From contig CADAOF010000003.1 of the NCBI GenBank assembly GCA_902789555.1, forward strand, positions 91,828-155,827: a stretch of DNA of 64,000 nucleotides, written 5' to 3'. Shown here in pieces: positions 10,466 through 19,191 of this stretch. Made by a program: the position numbers and the translations under genes. Position 1 is the stretch's first letter. Each line of letters opens with the position of its first letter. Origin of the DNA: an uncultured Lachnospiraceae bacterium. GTDB lineage: Bacteria; Bacillota; Clostridia; Lachnospirales; Lachnospiraceae. The notes under the pieces are model-generated. The model did no database searches. It saw nothing but the letters and a program-made list of their open reading frames with translations, and was not told where the DNA came from.

Positions 10466-10494
10466 TTGCGGCAGAGCGGCTTTGGTGCTATACT
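10466..10494 (+). promoter_or_regulatory. Sigma-A promoter of the esterase/acyltransferase operon
   Basis: TTGCGG (10466-10471), 17-base spacer, TATACT (10489-10494). Confidence 0.7.
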
Positions 10495-10518
10495 TAATCA
10501 GTTAGAAAGGAGCTTCGT

Positions 10519-11418
10519 ATGCCGCGTATCCCAGACAGCATGATCCCCATCCTCCGCGAGAGAATGATGAAGATGAAGCAGGCGCCCGAGCCGGATCCTG
10601 TGGAAACGGAACGGAAACTGATGAATTTTGCCGGCGCCGCGATGCGGAATCTTCTGCGGAAGGGAACAACGCGGAAAGTGATCCCGCTCGAGCACTGCAG
10701 GGCGGCGCTGCTTGTCCCGAAAACGGTTTCCTGCGAGGGTGCGGTCATGTATCTCCACGGCGGCGGCTACTGCACCGGCGACCTGGACTATGCCAGTCTC
10801 TACGGCGAAGTCCTGGCTTCGGACACCGGCGCGGTCACCTTCTGCCCGGCTTACCGCCTGGCGCCGGAGGAACCCTATCCGGCGGCGCTTGACGACGCAC
10901 TCGAAGCTTACGAATGGATCCTGAACGCGTATCCCGGAAAGCCCGTCTCGCTGATCGGTGAGTCTGCGGGAGGCGGCCTCTGCTATGCGCTCGCCGTGAA
11001 ACTGAAGGAGAAGGGGCTCCCGCTCCCGGCCGGGATCGCGGCGCTTTCGCCATGGACCGACCTTACGCTTTCCGGAGACTCCTACGTATATAACCGGGAG
11101 GCTGACCCGTCGCTGACCGCGGAAAAACTGGCCGTTTTCGCTGCCGATTACTGCGCTGGGACCGACCCTTCGGATCCCTTCGTCTCGCCGCTTTTCGCTG
11201 ACCTCCGGGGCCTTCCGGAAAGCCTGATTTTCGCGGGTGGGGACGAGATCCTTTTGGACGATGCCGTCCGGATGAAGGCGGCACTTGAAGCTGCCGGCTG
11301 TCAGGCGGAACTGACCGTCGCAGACGGCCTGTGGCATGCGTATGTTCTGTACGGACTGAAGGCAAGAGAAGCGGATTCCGAGAGGATCCGGGACTTCTTA
11401 AGGAGCAGATCGCAATGA
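10519..11418 (+). CDS. Alpha/beta hydrolase, hormone-sensitive-lipase (HSL) family
   Basis: A 299-residue esterase-like protein. The HSL oxyanion motif HGGGYCTGD lies near residue 80 and the nucleophile elbow GESAGGG near 155. The Asp and His of the triad probably lie in the C-terminal part (DEILLDDAV and DGLWHAY). The family hydrolyses short acyl esters. It is the first gene of a three-gene operon and overlaps the acyltransferase gene by four bases (ATGA), suggesting paired acyl-ester hydrolysis and formation; the substrate is unknown. Confidence 0.9.
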   Translation: MPRIPDSMIPILRERMMKMKQAPEPDPVETERKLMNFAGAAMRNLLRKGTTRKVIPLEHCRAALLVPKTVSCEGAVMYLHGGGYCTGDLDYASLYGEVLASDTGAVTFCPAYRLAPEEPYPAALDDALEAYEWILNAYPGKPVSLIGESAGGGLCYALAVKLKEKGLPLPAGIAALSPWTDLTLSGDSYVYNREADPSLTAEKLAVFAADYCAGTDPSDPFVSPLFADLRGLPESLIFAGGDEILLDDAVRMKAALEAAGCQAELTVADGLWHAYVLYGLKAREADSERIRDFLRSRSQ

Positions 11419-12680
11419 GACCCTGGATGCGTCTTGACAATGCGGCGCTGATCTTTCCCGCGACCCAGAACAGCCGCTGGGTCAACACTTTCCGCCTTTC
11501 CGCGGACCTTGCGGAAACGGTGGATCCCGCCCTTCTCGGGCAGGCGGTGAGGGACCTGATGCCGCGCTTTCCGACGGTATACGTCAGACTCGGCAGAGGG
11601 CTCTTCTGGTATTACCTGCAGGCGGTGGACAAGGCGCCGGACGTCATTCCCGAGTACGCCTATCCCCTGACCCACATGAGCCGCCGCGAGCAGAAACGCT
11701 GCTGCTTCCGCGTGCTTTATCATGAAAACCGAATCGCTGTTGAGTTCTTCCACGCGATAACAGACGGGACTGGCGGTGAAATTTTCCTGAAATCCCTTGT
11801 GGCACGTTATCTTGAACTCCGTTATGGGGTACCGGTGGAAACGGTATTCGGCATCCGGGACCGGCGGGACGCACCGACAGCCGAAGAACGCCGGGATGCT
11901 TTCCAGACTTATACCGGCGACTTCCCCATGAGCCGCCGCGAAGATACGGTCTACCGCCTTTTCGGAACGCCTGATGCGACCGGCTTCATGCACGTCATTA
12001 CGGGGATCGTCCCGACCGGCGAACTCATCCGGAAGGCAAGAGAGTACGGCGCGACGGTGACGGGCTTCCTTGCCGCAGTCATGTTGAAGACCATCATCGG
12101 CATGCAGGAAGGCCACGTCCGAAGAGAGAAGCGCCGCCCCGTCAAGGTTACGATCCCGATCAACCTCCGGAAGGTCTTCGGCGCAGATACGCTCCGCAAT
12201 TTTGCCCTGGTCCTCAACATCGGCGTCGACCCGCGTCTCAAGGACTATTCGCTGGCAGACCTCTGCCGCGAGTACCGGCACCAGATGGACCTGGAAAATA
12301 CGCCGGAAAGGATGGCGGCGCGCATTGCCGCGAACGTGCTTCCCGCCCGGAACAAACTGCTGCGCATCGCCCCGCTCTTCATCAAGAACATCGCCATGCG
12401 GAGCGTCTACAACCGCTGCGGGGAACGGAAGGGCTGCATCAACATCTCGAACCTCGGCAGCATTGGCCTGCCGGAAGGGATGCGGCCTTACGTCACCCGG
12501 GTCGATTTCATGATCGGCGTGCAGCTCAGCTACCCGAACAACTGCTCGGTGGCCAGCTGCGGCGACGTCACCACCATCAACATGATCCGGAACATCCGGG
12601 AGACCGAACTCGAGCGCCGTTTCTTTTCGGAACTCGTCCGGCTCGGGATCCCCGTGTCCGTGGAATCCAACGATCCCTGA
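11415..12680 (+). CDS. Condensation-domain-like acyltransferase (HxxxDG family, alcohol acetyltransferase-like)
   Basis: A 421-residue protein with the catalytic HAITDG motif near residue 117 (HxxxDG), shared by NRPS condensation domains, CoA-dependent acyltransferases and alcohol acetyltransferases. A later segment INISNLGSIGLPEG resembles the C-terminal sheet of this fold. No carrier protein or adenylation domain lies nearby, so this is a stand-alone enzyme. The start at 11415 overlaps the hydrolase stop and fits coupling. Acyl donor and acceptor cannot be told from sequence. Confidence 0.8.
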   Translation: MRPWMRLDNAALIFPATQNSRWVNTFRLSADLAETVDPALLGQAVRDLMPRFPTVYVRLGRGLFWYYLQAVDKAPDVIPEYAYPLTHMSRREQKRCCFRVLYHENRIAVEFFHAITDGTGGEIFLKSLVARYLELRYGVPVETVFGIRDRRDAPTAEERRDAFQTYTGDFPMSRREDTVYRLFGTPDATGFMHVITGIVPTGELIRKAREYGATVTGFLAAVMLKTIIGMQEGHVRREKRRPVKVTIPINLRKVFGADTLRNFALVLNIGVDPRLKDYSLADLCREYRHQMDLENTPERMAARIAANVLPARNKLLRIAPLFIKNIAMRSVYNRCGERKGCINISNLGSIGLPEGMRPYVTRVDFMIGVQLSYPNNCSVASCGDVTTINMIRNIRETELERRFFSELVRLGIPVSVESNDP

Positions 12681-12698
12681 GCGAAAGGAGGAAGAGCC

Positions 12699-13394
12699 AT
12701 GTACTGCGTAAAATGCGGCGTGTCGCTGGAAGAAGGCGCGGCCGAATGCCCGCTCTGCGGAACGCCGGTCTGGAATCCGGAAAACAGGGAGAGGAACACG
12801 CACTACAATGCCGACCTGTACCCGGAACCTGAAAAAAGCGGGAAATATACCCTGCTCACGGTCATCACCCTGGTGATGCTCGGGACGGCACTCGGCTGCC
12901 TCATTGCCTGTCTGGCGGTCTACGAACGCATGGCCTGGTCGGGGTACGTGGTCATCGGCGAAGCGTTCCTCTACGTGACGCTGGTGCTGCCGTTCTGGTT
13001 CAGACGCTATTATCCGGCCGTCTTCATTCCCTTAAGCTTTCTTGCGCTCGGCGGATATCTGGTATATATCAATGCGGCAACGGGCGGACACTGGTTCCTG
13101 CCGTTCGCTTTTCCGGTGACCGGCATGACGTTCATCGTTACTTACCTCGGTACGGGGATCGCGCTGCTGCGCTTTAAGCCCCGTACGAAGCTGAGGCTCA
13201 TCGGCCTTTTATTCATCCTGATCGGCGGCTTCACGATGCTGCTGGAATTCTTTCTGCATATCACCTTCAAGGTCAGGATGTTCAATTGGTCACTCTATTC
13301 CGCAGGCTTTTTCGGACTGATCGGCGCGTTCCTATTCGCCTCGTCGCTGATCAAGCCGCTGCGCCGTGCGATGTATAAGAAACTGTTCATCTGA
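12699..13394 (+). CDS. Zinc-ribbon membrane protein (DUF6320-like)
   Basis: A 231-residue protein with an N-terminal zinc ribbon (MYCVKCGVSL ... CPLCGTPVW) and about six hydrophobic helices (from residue 50 to 225), ending in a basic tail. The ribbon is N-terminal here, whereas in the 9616 protein it is C-terminal. From memory it matches DUF6320 proteins, which I recall beside an HSL hydrolase and an acyltransferase in other Clostridia; the order here is the same. It starts 18 bases after the acyltransferase with AAGGAGG, so it belongs to the operon. Function is unknown. Confidence 0.75.
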   Translation: MYCVKCGVSLEEGAAECPLCGTPVWNPENRERNTHYNADLYPEPEKSGKYTLLTVITLVMLGTALGCLIACLAVYERMAWSGYVVIGEAFLYVTLVLPFWFRRYYPAVFIPLSFLALGGYLVYINAATGGHWFLPFAFPVTGMTFIVTYLGTGIALLRFKPRTKLRLIGLLFILIGGFTMLLEFFLHITFKVRMFNWSLYSAGFFGLIGAFLFASSLIKPLRRAMYKKLFI

Positions 13395-13403
13395 CAGGAA
13401 AAC

Positions 13404-13460
13404 GTCATCCTGTACGGCGGGGGAAGATCCTTCGTCACTGCGCTCCTCAGGATGACAGGG
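13404..13460. repeat. Dispersed inverted repeat, copy 2
   Basis: Arms GTCATCCTG (13404-13412) and CAGGATGAC (13448-13456) with an internal GAAGATCCTTCG. Similar in arms, core and length to the element at 6981-7036. Confidence 0.65.
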
Positions 13461-13498
13461 AAGAGGCGCTCCTTACGGCCTCTGAAAGGAAGAGATCC

Positions 13499-14278
13499 AT
13501 GAACACACAGGAAGCATTCAGAAAAGGTCTGGAAACGATCCGCAGGCTTGCCGGGGAAAACGGCGGCGCCGTCACGGTGTCCGAGATCCTGCAGGCTTTC
13601 CCGGGCGTTGATCTGGACGAAGATCAGATCGGCGAGATCTACGATTATCTGGAACGGGAGAACATCACGCTGAAGGACTACGTCCCGCACGACACGCGCA
13701 CGCTCGACCTTTCCGGCGAAGAAGAGGAAGACGCGGAACTTTCGGAGGAGGACCGGAAGATGCTCGACTTCTACCTGGAAGATCTGGAGGCGGTCCTGCC
13801 GCTGGCCCAGGGTGAGATCGAAGCGCTTGCGGAAAAACTGACCGGCGGCGATGAAGACGCGCGGGATGCCGCGCGCACGCGCCTTACCGAAGGAAATCTT
13901 CATTACGCGGTCATCCTCGCCCGTGAGTTTGCCGGGAAGGGCGTCCCGCTCATCGACCTCATCCAGGAGACGAACCTCAGCCTGATGGAGAGCCTTGACG
14001 CCTACGGCGCGGGTGACGGCGACCTCGAGGATTTCCTGGAGAAAGGCGCGCGGAAGACCCTTCGGGCTCTCGTGAAGGAAGAAGAGGGCTTTGCCCGTAT
14101 GCAGGAAGACATGACGAACGCCGCGAACCGCGTGCTGGAGGCGGTGAAGGAGCAGGAGGCCGCGGAAGGCCGCGCTCTTTCCGCCGAAGAACTCGCGGAG
14201 CGCCTCGGCATGCCGGTCTCCCGGGTGGAAGCGGTGCTGAAGGAATCCGCGAAGGCCATCAGGAACGCGGAGAAGTAG
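13499..14278 (+). CDS. Degenerate sigma-70-like protein lacking region 4
   Basis: A 259-residue acidic protein. Residues 20-60 resemble sigma region 1.1 (TVSEILQAFPGVDLDEDQIG). Residues 128-170 resemble region 2.1-2.2, the core-polymerase clamp (EGNLHYAVILAREFAGKGVP then LIDLIQETNLSLMESLD). Residues 225-255 resemble region 3 or a small helix-turn-helix (LSAEELAERLGMPVSRVEAV). The aromatic/basic -10 melting segment is replaced by EDFLEKGARKTLRALVKEEE, and region 4 is absent. It may bind core RNA polymerase without promoter specificity, or be a regulator or anti-sigma-like decoy. The ribosome binding site AAGGAAG supports the start. It has no evident operon partner. Confidence 0.7.
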   Translation: MNTQEAFRKGLETIRRLAGENGGAVTVSEILQAFPGVDLDEDQIGEIYDYLERENITLKDYVPHDTRTLDLSGEEEEDAELSEEDRKMLDFYLEDLEAVLPLAQGEIEALAEKLTGGDEDARDAARTRLTEGNLHYAVILAREFAGKGVPLIDLIQETNLSLMESLDAYGAGDGDLEDFLEKGARKTLRALVKEEEGFARMQEDMTNAANRVLEAVKEQEAAEGRALSAEELAERLGMPVSRVEAVLKESAKAIRNAEK

Positions 14279-14389
14279 GCAGGGCGTACCGCTTTCCGCG
14301 CTTTTTCGGAAGTGCTTGAATTGTTAATCGAAACGCGGACGAGACCTAAGATTCTTAAGTGCTTTCTTATATCCCGCCGCGGCGTTTTG

Positions 14390-14398
14390 TGCTAAAAT
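14390..14398 (+). promoter_or_regulatory. Extended -10 promoter element before ppdK
   Basis: TGC followed by TAAAAT (14393-14398). No good -35 box lies 17 bases upstream, so this would be an extended -10 promoter with a leader of about 48 bases. Confidence 0.5.
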
Positions 14399-14452
14399 AT
14401 TCGCGTTAAAAATGTATCACATTGACTCACTATCACTTAGGAGGAATTTTAC

Positions 14453-17314
14453 ATGAAGAAATGGGTGTATCTGTTCTCGGAAGGCAACGCCAAGATGCGC
14501 AACCTTCTGGGCGGCAAAGGCGCCAACCTGGCCGAAATGTCCAACATCGGCCTTCCCGTGCCGCAGGGCTTTACCATCACCACCGAAGCCTGCACGCAGT
14601 ACTATGAAGACGGCCGTCAGATCAACGACGAGATCATGGGACAGGTCATGGAATACGTGGCCAAGATGGAAGAGATCAACGGCAAGAAGTTCGGCGACCT
14701 GGAGAACCCTCTGCTGGTGTCCGTGCGCTCCGGCGCCCGCGCGTCCATGCCCGGCATGATGGATACCATCCTGAACCTCGGCCTGAACGACGAAGTCGTT
14801 GCGGCAATGATCGCGAAGAACCCCGATCCGAAGTTCGAACGTTTCGTTTACGACTCCTACCGCCGCTTCATCCAGATGTTCTCTGACGTCGTCATGGAAG
14901 TCGGCAAGAAGTATTTCGAGCAGCTCATCGACAAGATGAAAGAAGAACGCGGCGTGCACTTTGACGTGGAACTGACCGCGGCCGACCTGAAGGAACTGGC
15001 CGAACAGTTCAAGGCCGAATACAAGAGCCAGCTGGGCGAAGATTTCCCGTCCGACCCGGTCGTGCAGCTTAAGGAAGCCATCCGTGCGGTGTTCCGCAGC
15101 TGGGACAACCCCCGTGCGAACGTCTACCGCCGCGACAACGACATCCCTTATTCCTGGGGCACTGCCGTCAACGTCATGCCGATGGTCTTCGGCAACCTGA
15201 ATGATAACTCCGGTACCGGCGTCGCCTTCACCCGCGATCCCGCGACCGGCGAGAAGAAGCTCATGGGCGAGTTCCTGACCAACGCGCAGGGCGAAGACGT
15301 CGTGGCCGGCGTCCGCACTCCCATGCCCATCAGCGAAATGGAAGAGAAGTTCCCGCAGGCTTACGAGGAATTCATCAAGGTCTGCGACCTGCTGGAGAAC
15401 CACTATCACGACATGCAGGACATGGAGTTCACCGTTGAGAACGGCAAGCTCTACATGCTGCAGTGCCGCAACGGCAAGCGCACCGCTCCCGCCGCCCTGA
15501 AGATCGCCTGCGATCTGGTGGACGAGGGCATGAAGACCGAACAGGAAGCCGTCCTGATGATCGATCCGCGCAACCTGGACACCCTGCTGCATCCGCAGTT
15601 CGACGCAGCTGCCCTGAAGGCAGCGACGCCGCTCGGCAAGGGCCTCGGCGCCTCTCCCGGCGCTGCCTGCGGCAAGGTTGTTTTCAACGCCGATGACGCC
15701 GTTGCCTGGAAGGAACGCGGCGAGAAGGTCGTTCTGGTCCGTCTGGAGACCTCCCCTGAGGACATCACCGGCATGAAGGCTGCGCAGGGCATCCTGACCG
15801 TGCGCGGCGGCATGACCAGCCACGCGGCCGTCGTTGCCCGCGGCATGGGCAAGTGCTGCGTTTCCGGCTGCACCGCCATCAACATGGATGAAGAGAACAA
15901 GTGCTTCACCCTCGGCGGACAGGAATTCCACGAAGGCGACTGCATCTCCATCGACGGTTCCACCGGCAACATCTACAGCGGTCTGATTCCGACCGTGGAT
16001 GCTTCGATCGCCGGCGAATTCGGCCGTGTCATGGCCTGGGCTGACAAGTATCGCCGTCTGGGCGTCAGAACCAACGCGGATACCCCGCAGGATGCGCAGA
16101 AGGCCCGCGAGCTCGGCGCGGAAGGCATCGGCCTGTGCCGCACGGAGCACATGTTCTTCGAAGAAAACCGTATCGCGGCATTCCGTGAAATGATCTGCTC
16201 CGACACGGTGGAAGAAAGAGAAAAAGCGCTGGAGAAGATCCTGCCTTATCAGCAGAGCGACTTCGAAGGCATTTACGAAGCCATGGAAGGCTGCCCCGTG
16301 ACGATCCGTTTCCTGGATCCGCCGCTTCACGAATTCCTGCCTACCGAAGAGGATGATATCCGCAAGCTGGCGGATGCCCAGGGCAAGACCGTGGAACAGA
16401 TCAAGGCCATCATTGCCTCCCTGCACGAGTTCAACCCGATGATGGGCCACCGCGGCTGCCGTCTGGCCGTCACCTATCCGGAGATCGCGGTCATGCAGAC
16501 CAAGGCGGTCATCCGCGCAGCGATCAACGTCCAGAAGAAGCACCCCGAATGGACCATGCGTCCCGAGATCATGATCCCGCTTGTCGGCGACGTGGCCGAG
16601 CTCAAGTACGTCAAGAACTTTGTCGTCGAGACGGCTGACGCCGAGATCGCGGCTGCCGGCGTGGACATGAAGTACATGGTCGGTACCATGATCGAGATCC
16701 CTCGTGCGGCGCTCACTGCTGACGAGATCGCGAAGGAAGCGGAATTCTTCTCCTTCGGCACCAACGATCTGACCCAGATGACCTTCGGCTTCTCCCGTGA
16801 CGATGCGGGCAAGTTCCTCAGCTCCTACTACGAGAAGAAGATCTACGAGAACGATCCGTTTGCCAAGATCGACCAGAACGGCGTCGGCAAGCTGGTCAAG
16901 ATGGCTGCGAAGCTCGGCCGCGAGACCCGTCCGGATCTGCACCTCGGCGTGTGCGGCGAGCACGGCGGCGATCCTTCGTCCGTGGAATTCTTCCACAAGG
17001 CCGGCATGGATTACGTCTCCTGCAGCCCGTTCCGTGTTCCGATCGCGAGACTGGCCGCTGCCCAGGCTGCGATCACGGCCGAGAAGGAAGCGGCTGAGAA
17101 GGTCGATCTGAAGGCGAAAGCCGAGGACGTCAAGGCCGATCTGAACGATAAGCTCGAGACCGCGAAGGCCGCTCTGAAGGAAGCTTCCGAGAAGTACCGC
17201 GCCATCGCCGCCGACAAGGCCGATGACCTGAAGGACGTTGCCGCTGCGGCATGGAAGAGCCTTAAGGCCGGCTGGGAAGAAGCCAAGAAGACCTTTGACG
17301 AAGAAAAGAAATAA
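14453..17314 (+). CDS. ppdK: Pyruvate, phosphate dikinase with extra C-terminal helical tail
   Basis: A 953-residue enzyme interconverting pyruvate + ATP + Pi and PEP + AMP + PPi. Order: N-terminal nucleotide-binding domain (GGKGANLAEM near residue 20, VSVRSGARASMPGMMDT near 90), swivelling phospho-His domain (GGMTSHAAVVARGMGKCCVSGC near 450-470, catalytic His in TSHAA), and a PEP-binding TIM barrel ending CSPFRVPIARLAAAQAA near 875, where the family normally stops. A 77-residue tail (877-953) follows, rich in Ala, Lys, Glu and Asp and predicted helical. In a PPi-PFK organism the enzyme can work glycolytically. It is monocistronic, with a strong terminator. Confidence 0.96.
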   Translation: MKKWVYLFSEGNAKMRNLLGGKGANLAEMSNIGLPVPQGFTITTEACTQYYEDGRQINDEIMGQVMEYVAKMEEINGKKFGDLENPLLVSVRSGARASMPGMMDTILNLGLNDEVVAAMIAKNPDPKFERFVYDSYRRFIQMFSDVVMEVGKKYFEQLIDKMKEERGVHFDVELTAADLKELAEQFKAEYKSQLGEDFPSDPVVQLKEAIRAVFRSWDNPRANVYRRDNDIPYSWGTAVNVMPMVFGNLNDNSGTGVAFTRDPATGEKKLMGEFLTNAQGEDVVAGVRTPMPISEMEEKFPQAYEEFIKVCDLLENHYHDMQDMEFTVENGKLYMLQCRNGKRTAPAALKIACDLVDEGMKTEQEAVLMIDPRNLDTLLHPQFDAAALKAATPLGKGLGASPGAACGKVVFNADDAVAWKERGEKVVLVRLETSPEDITGMKAAQGILTVRGGMTSHAAVVARGMGKCCVSGCTAINMDEENKCFTLGGQEFHEGDCISIDGSTGNIYSGLIPTVDASIAGEFGRVMAWADKYRRLGVRTNADTPQDAQKARELGAEGIGLCRTEHMFFEENRIAAFREMICSDTVEEREKALEKILPYQQSDFEGIYEAMEGCPVTIRFLDPPLHEFLPTEEDDIRKLADAQGKTVEQIKAIIASLHEFNPMMGHRGCRLAVTYPEIAVMQTKAVIRAAINVQKKHPEWTMRPEIMIPLVGDVAELKYVKNFVVETADAEIAAAGVDMKYMVGTMIEIPRAALTADEIAKEAEFFSFGTNDLTQMTFGFSRDDAGKFLSSYYEKKIYENDPFAKIDQNGVGKLVKMAAKLGRETRPDLHLGVCGEHGGDPSSVEFFHKAGMDYVSCSPFRVPIARLAAAQAAITAEKEAAEKVDLKAKAEDVKADLNDKLETAKAALKEASEKYRAIAADKADDLKDVAAAAWKSLKAGWEEAKKTFDEEKK

Positions 17315-17337
17315 TGCGGAATAAGCTTCCGTACCGT

Positions 17338-17382
17338 AAGGGACCGTTCCCGCCTGAAAAGGCCGGGGACGGTCCCTTTTCC
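17338..17382 (+). terminator. Intrinsic terminator after ppdK
   Basis: Long stem with arms AAGGGACCGT...CCCGCC (17338-17354) and GGC...ACGGTCCCTT (17361-17378), loop TGAAAA, then a T-run. Confidence 0.9.
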
Positions 17383-17432
17383 GTTTCAGAAGCGGAGACG
17401 GCTGTTTTCCTGTAGGAAAATGCGGCAGGGTA

Positions 17433-17441
17433 TGTTATAAT
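17433..17441 (+). promoter_or_regulatory. Extended -10 promoter for the following membrane protein
   Basis: TGT followed by perfect TATAAT (17436-17441); the -35 region is poor. The ribosome binding site AAAGGAGG follows before the start at 17470. Confidence 0.55.
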
Positions 17442-17469
17442 AAATCAATTAAAGCAAAGGAGGTTCGGC

Positions 17470-18249
17470 ATGGAACGATTCAGAAAACTGAGCAACTTTC
17501 AGAAACTGCTGCTGATCGCACAGGCGGTCATGGTACTTGTTTTCAGCGTGCTCTATGCGGTAACGGTCCGGCGGGAAGGTTTCGCCTATGAGGACGGCCT
17601 CCTCATGCGCTCAGAGGAGAACGGCGATATCCTCTGGTCAGGTACCGTGGGCGGCCGGAACGCAGTCTTCACCGTGCATCCGGACAGGACCGTGGAATAC
17701 CGGGTCGGGGACAGTTCCTACGGTCCTTATGAAGTCAGGGAGGATCCGTCTGCCGCGCCAAAGGGACACGCACTGAGCGCGTCCATGACCGGCATCGAAA
17801 TATACCGCGGAGAAACACGCCTCTTCCGCGGAGGTCTTCTGCACCAGCATGATGAAAAAGGTTCCATCAGCCTTTACCGTGAAGATGGGATGCCGGAATT
17901 CGAACTGCAGATAAGTGCGCCGGGAGCCGTGATCATACATCAGAAAGGGGAGATCACGTATTACAAGGAGCCCGGTCCGTATGCGATCGCGCAGCTTGTT
18001 TACGGTCCGCCGCTCTGGCATTACGGGAACCTGAGTTTCTGGGTGGGAGGAATGATCATCTGCCTTATGACTGCGCTTGCCGTGTTCTTCTGGGAAGATA
18101 TTTTCCGCTGGAATCTGAAAAGATCATTCCGCAATGCGGAAGGCGTGGAACCGTCAGAACTTCTGATCGCGTCGCGCTCGCTGTCCTGGAGCGCGATGAC
18201 GCTGGCGGCGCTGTTCCTTTTCATCTTCGGCCTGCGGCAGATGGCGTGA
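17470..18249 (+). CDS. Uncharacterised membrane protein
   Basis: A 259-residue protein I do not recognise. One hydrophobic helix near the N terminus (about residues 13-31) is followed by about 150 mostly beta-strand-like residues, probably outside the cell, then a hydrophobic helix (about 193-213), a basic stretch, and a last helix (about 238-256). The long middle domain between membrane segments could sense or bind something. It has its own -10 element and strong AGGAGG. The next gene is 96 bases away behind a small AGCCGG/CCGGCT hairpin. Confidence 0.65.
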   Translation: MERFRKLSNFQKLLLIAQAVMVLVFSVLYAVTVRREGFAYEDGLLMRSEENGDILWSGTVGGRNAVFTVHPDRTVEYRVGDSSYGPYEVREDPSAAPKGHALSASMTGIEIYRGETRLFRGGLLHQHDEKGSISLYREDGMPEFELQISAPGAVIIHQKGEITYYKEPGPYAIAQLVYGPPLWHYGNLSFWVGGMIICLMTALAVFFWEDIFRWNLKRSFRNAEGVEPSELLIASRSLSWSAMTLAALFLFIFGLRQMA

Positions 18250-18345
18250 CGACATGCTGCTGTCATACCGCAGTACCGTGGATGAGATCTGACCTGCGGC
18301 GGATGACAAATGAGCCGGAAAGACCGGCTTAACGGAGGAAGTACG

Positions 18346-19191
18346 ATGCTTTGGAATGCGAAAAACGGACAGGCGGACGTCGGAAACGGAACGATGAGTT
18401 ACGTTTCCTTCGGGCGCGGTGCGCGGCCTTTCGTCATTCTGCCGGGGCTGTCCGACGGCCTCGCGACCGTGAAGGGCAAAGCCCAGATGCTGGCGGGACC
18501 CTACCGGCGCTTTTTCGATCAGTATACCGTTTACATGTTCAGCCGGCGGGATGATCTGCCGGAAGAATATTCGATCCGCGAAATGGCTGCCGACCAGGCC
18601 ATTGCCATGAGGCGGCTAGGCCTTGAGGGCGCTGCCGTCATGGGCGTTTCCGAGGGCGGAATGATCGCTCAGTACCTGGCGATCGACCACCCGGATCTGG
18701 TGAGCCGGCTGGTCCTTGCCGTCACGGCGCCGCGGGCGGAGGACCTTACGAAAGAGCGTCTTGCCTGCTGGATGAAGCTTGCGCAGGAAGGAAAGCATAA
18801 GGCGCTGATGATCGACACGGCGGAAAACAGCTATTCACCGGCTTATCTGCGGAAATTCAGGACGAGCTACGCGGTCATCGGCCTTATCGGAAAGCCGTCC
18901 GACCGGTACCGCCGCTTCCTTACGAACGCCCGCGCGATCCTTTCTTTCGACGCGTCGGAGGAACTGAAAAAAATCACCTGCCCGGTGCTCATCATCGGGG
19001 GCGCGGACGATAAGATCGTCGGGATCGAAGCCTCGCATGAGCTGCAGCGGCAGATCGCAGGCAGCGAGCTGTTCGTATACGGGAAACTCGGGCACGCCGC
19101 CTACGAGGAAGCAAAGGACTTCAACAAACGCGTTTTTGACTTTCTGGAGAAAACGATTCCCGCGGCGGCGGATCAGGGAGAAAAGGTATGA
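18346..19191 (+). CDS. Alpha/beta hydrolase
   Basis: A 281-residue alpha/beta-hydrolase. The nucleophile elbow is MGVSEGGM (GxSxG); late residues LIIGGADDKIVG and YGKLGHAAYEE fit the acid and His positions. The closest general group is the proline iminopeptidase/esterase type, but the substrate cannot be assigned. The start at 18346 is preferred over an in-frame ATG at 18310 because GGAGG lies just before it. It overlaps the ArsC-like gene by four bases, so they are coupled. Confidence 0.85.
   Translation: MLWNAKNGQADVGNGTMSYVSFGRGARPFVILPGLSDGLATVKGKAQMLAGPYRRFFDQYTVYMFSRRDDLPEEYSIREMAADQAIAMRRLGLEGAAVMGVSEGGMIAQYLAIDHPDLVSRLVLAVTAPRAEDLTKERLACWMKLAQEGKHKALMIDTAENSYSPAYLRKFRTSYAVIGLIGKPSDRYRRFLTNARAILSFDASEELKKITCPVLIIGGADDKIVGIEASHELQRQIAGSELFVYGKLGHAAYEEAKDFNKRVFDFLEKTIPAAADQGEKV

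Noticed and set aside
14417-16996. 859-codon open frame on the minus strand
   Set aside because: It is antisense to ppdK, whose motifs are certain. GC-rich codon use leaves few stops in the opposite frame; the translation is His/Asp/Leu-rich with no recognisable domain.
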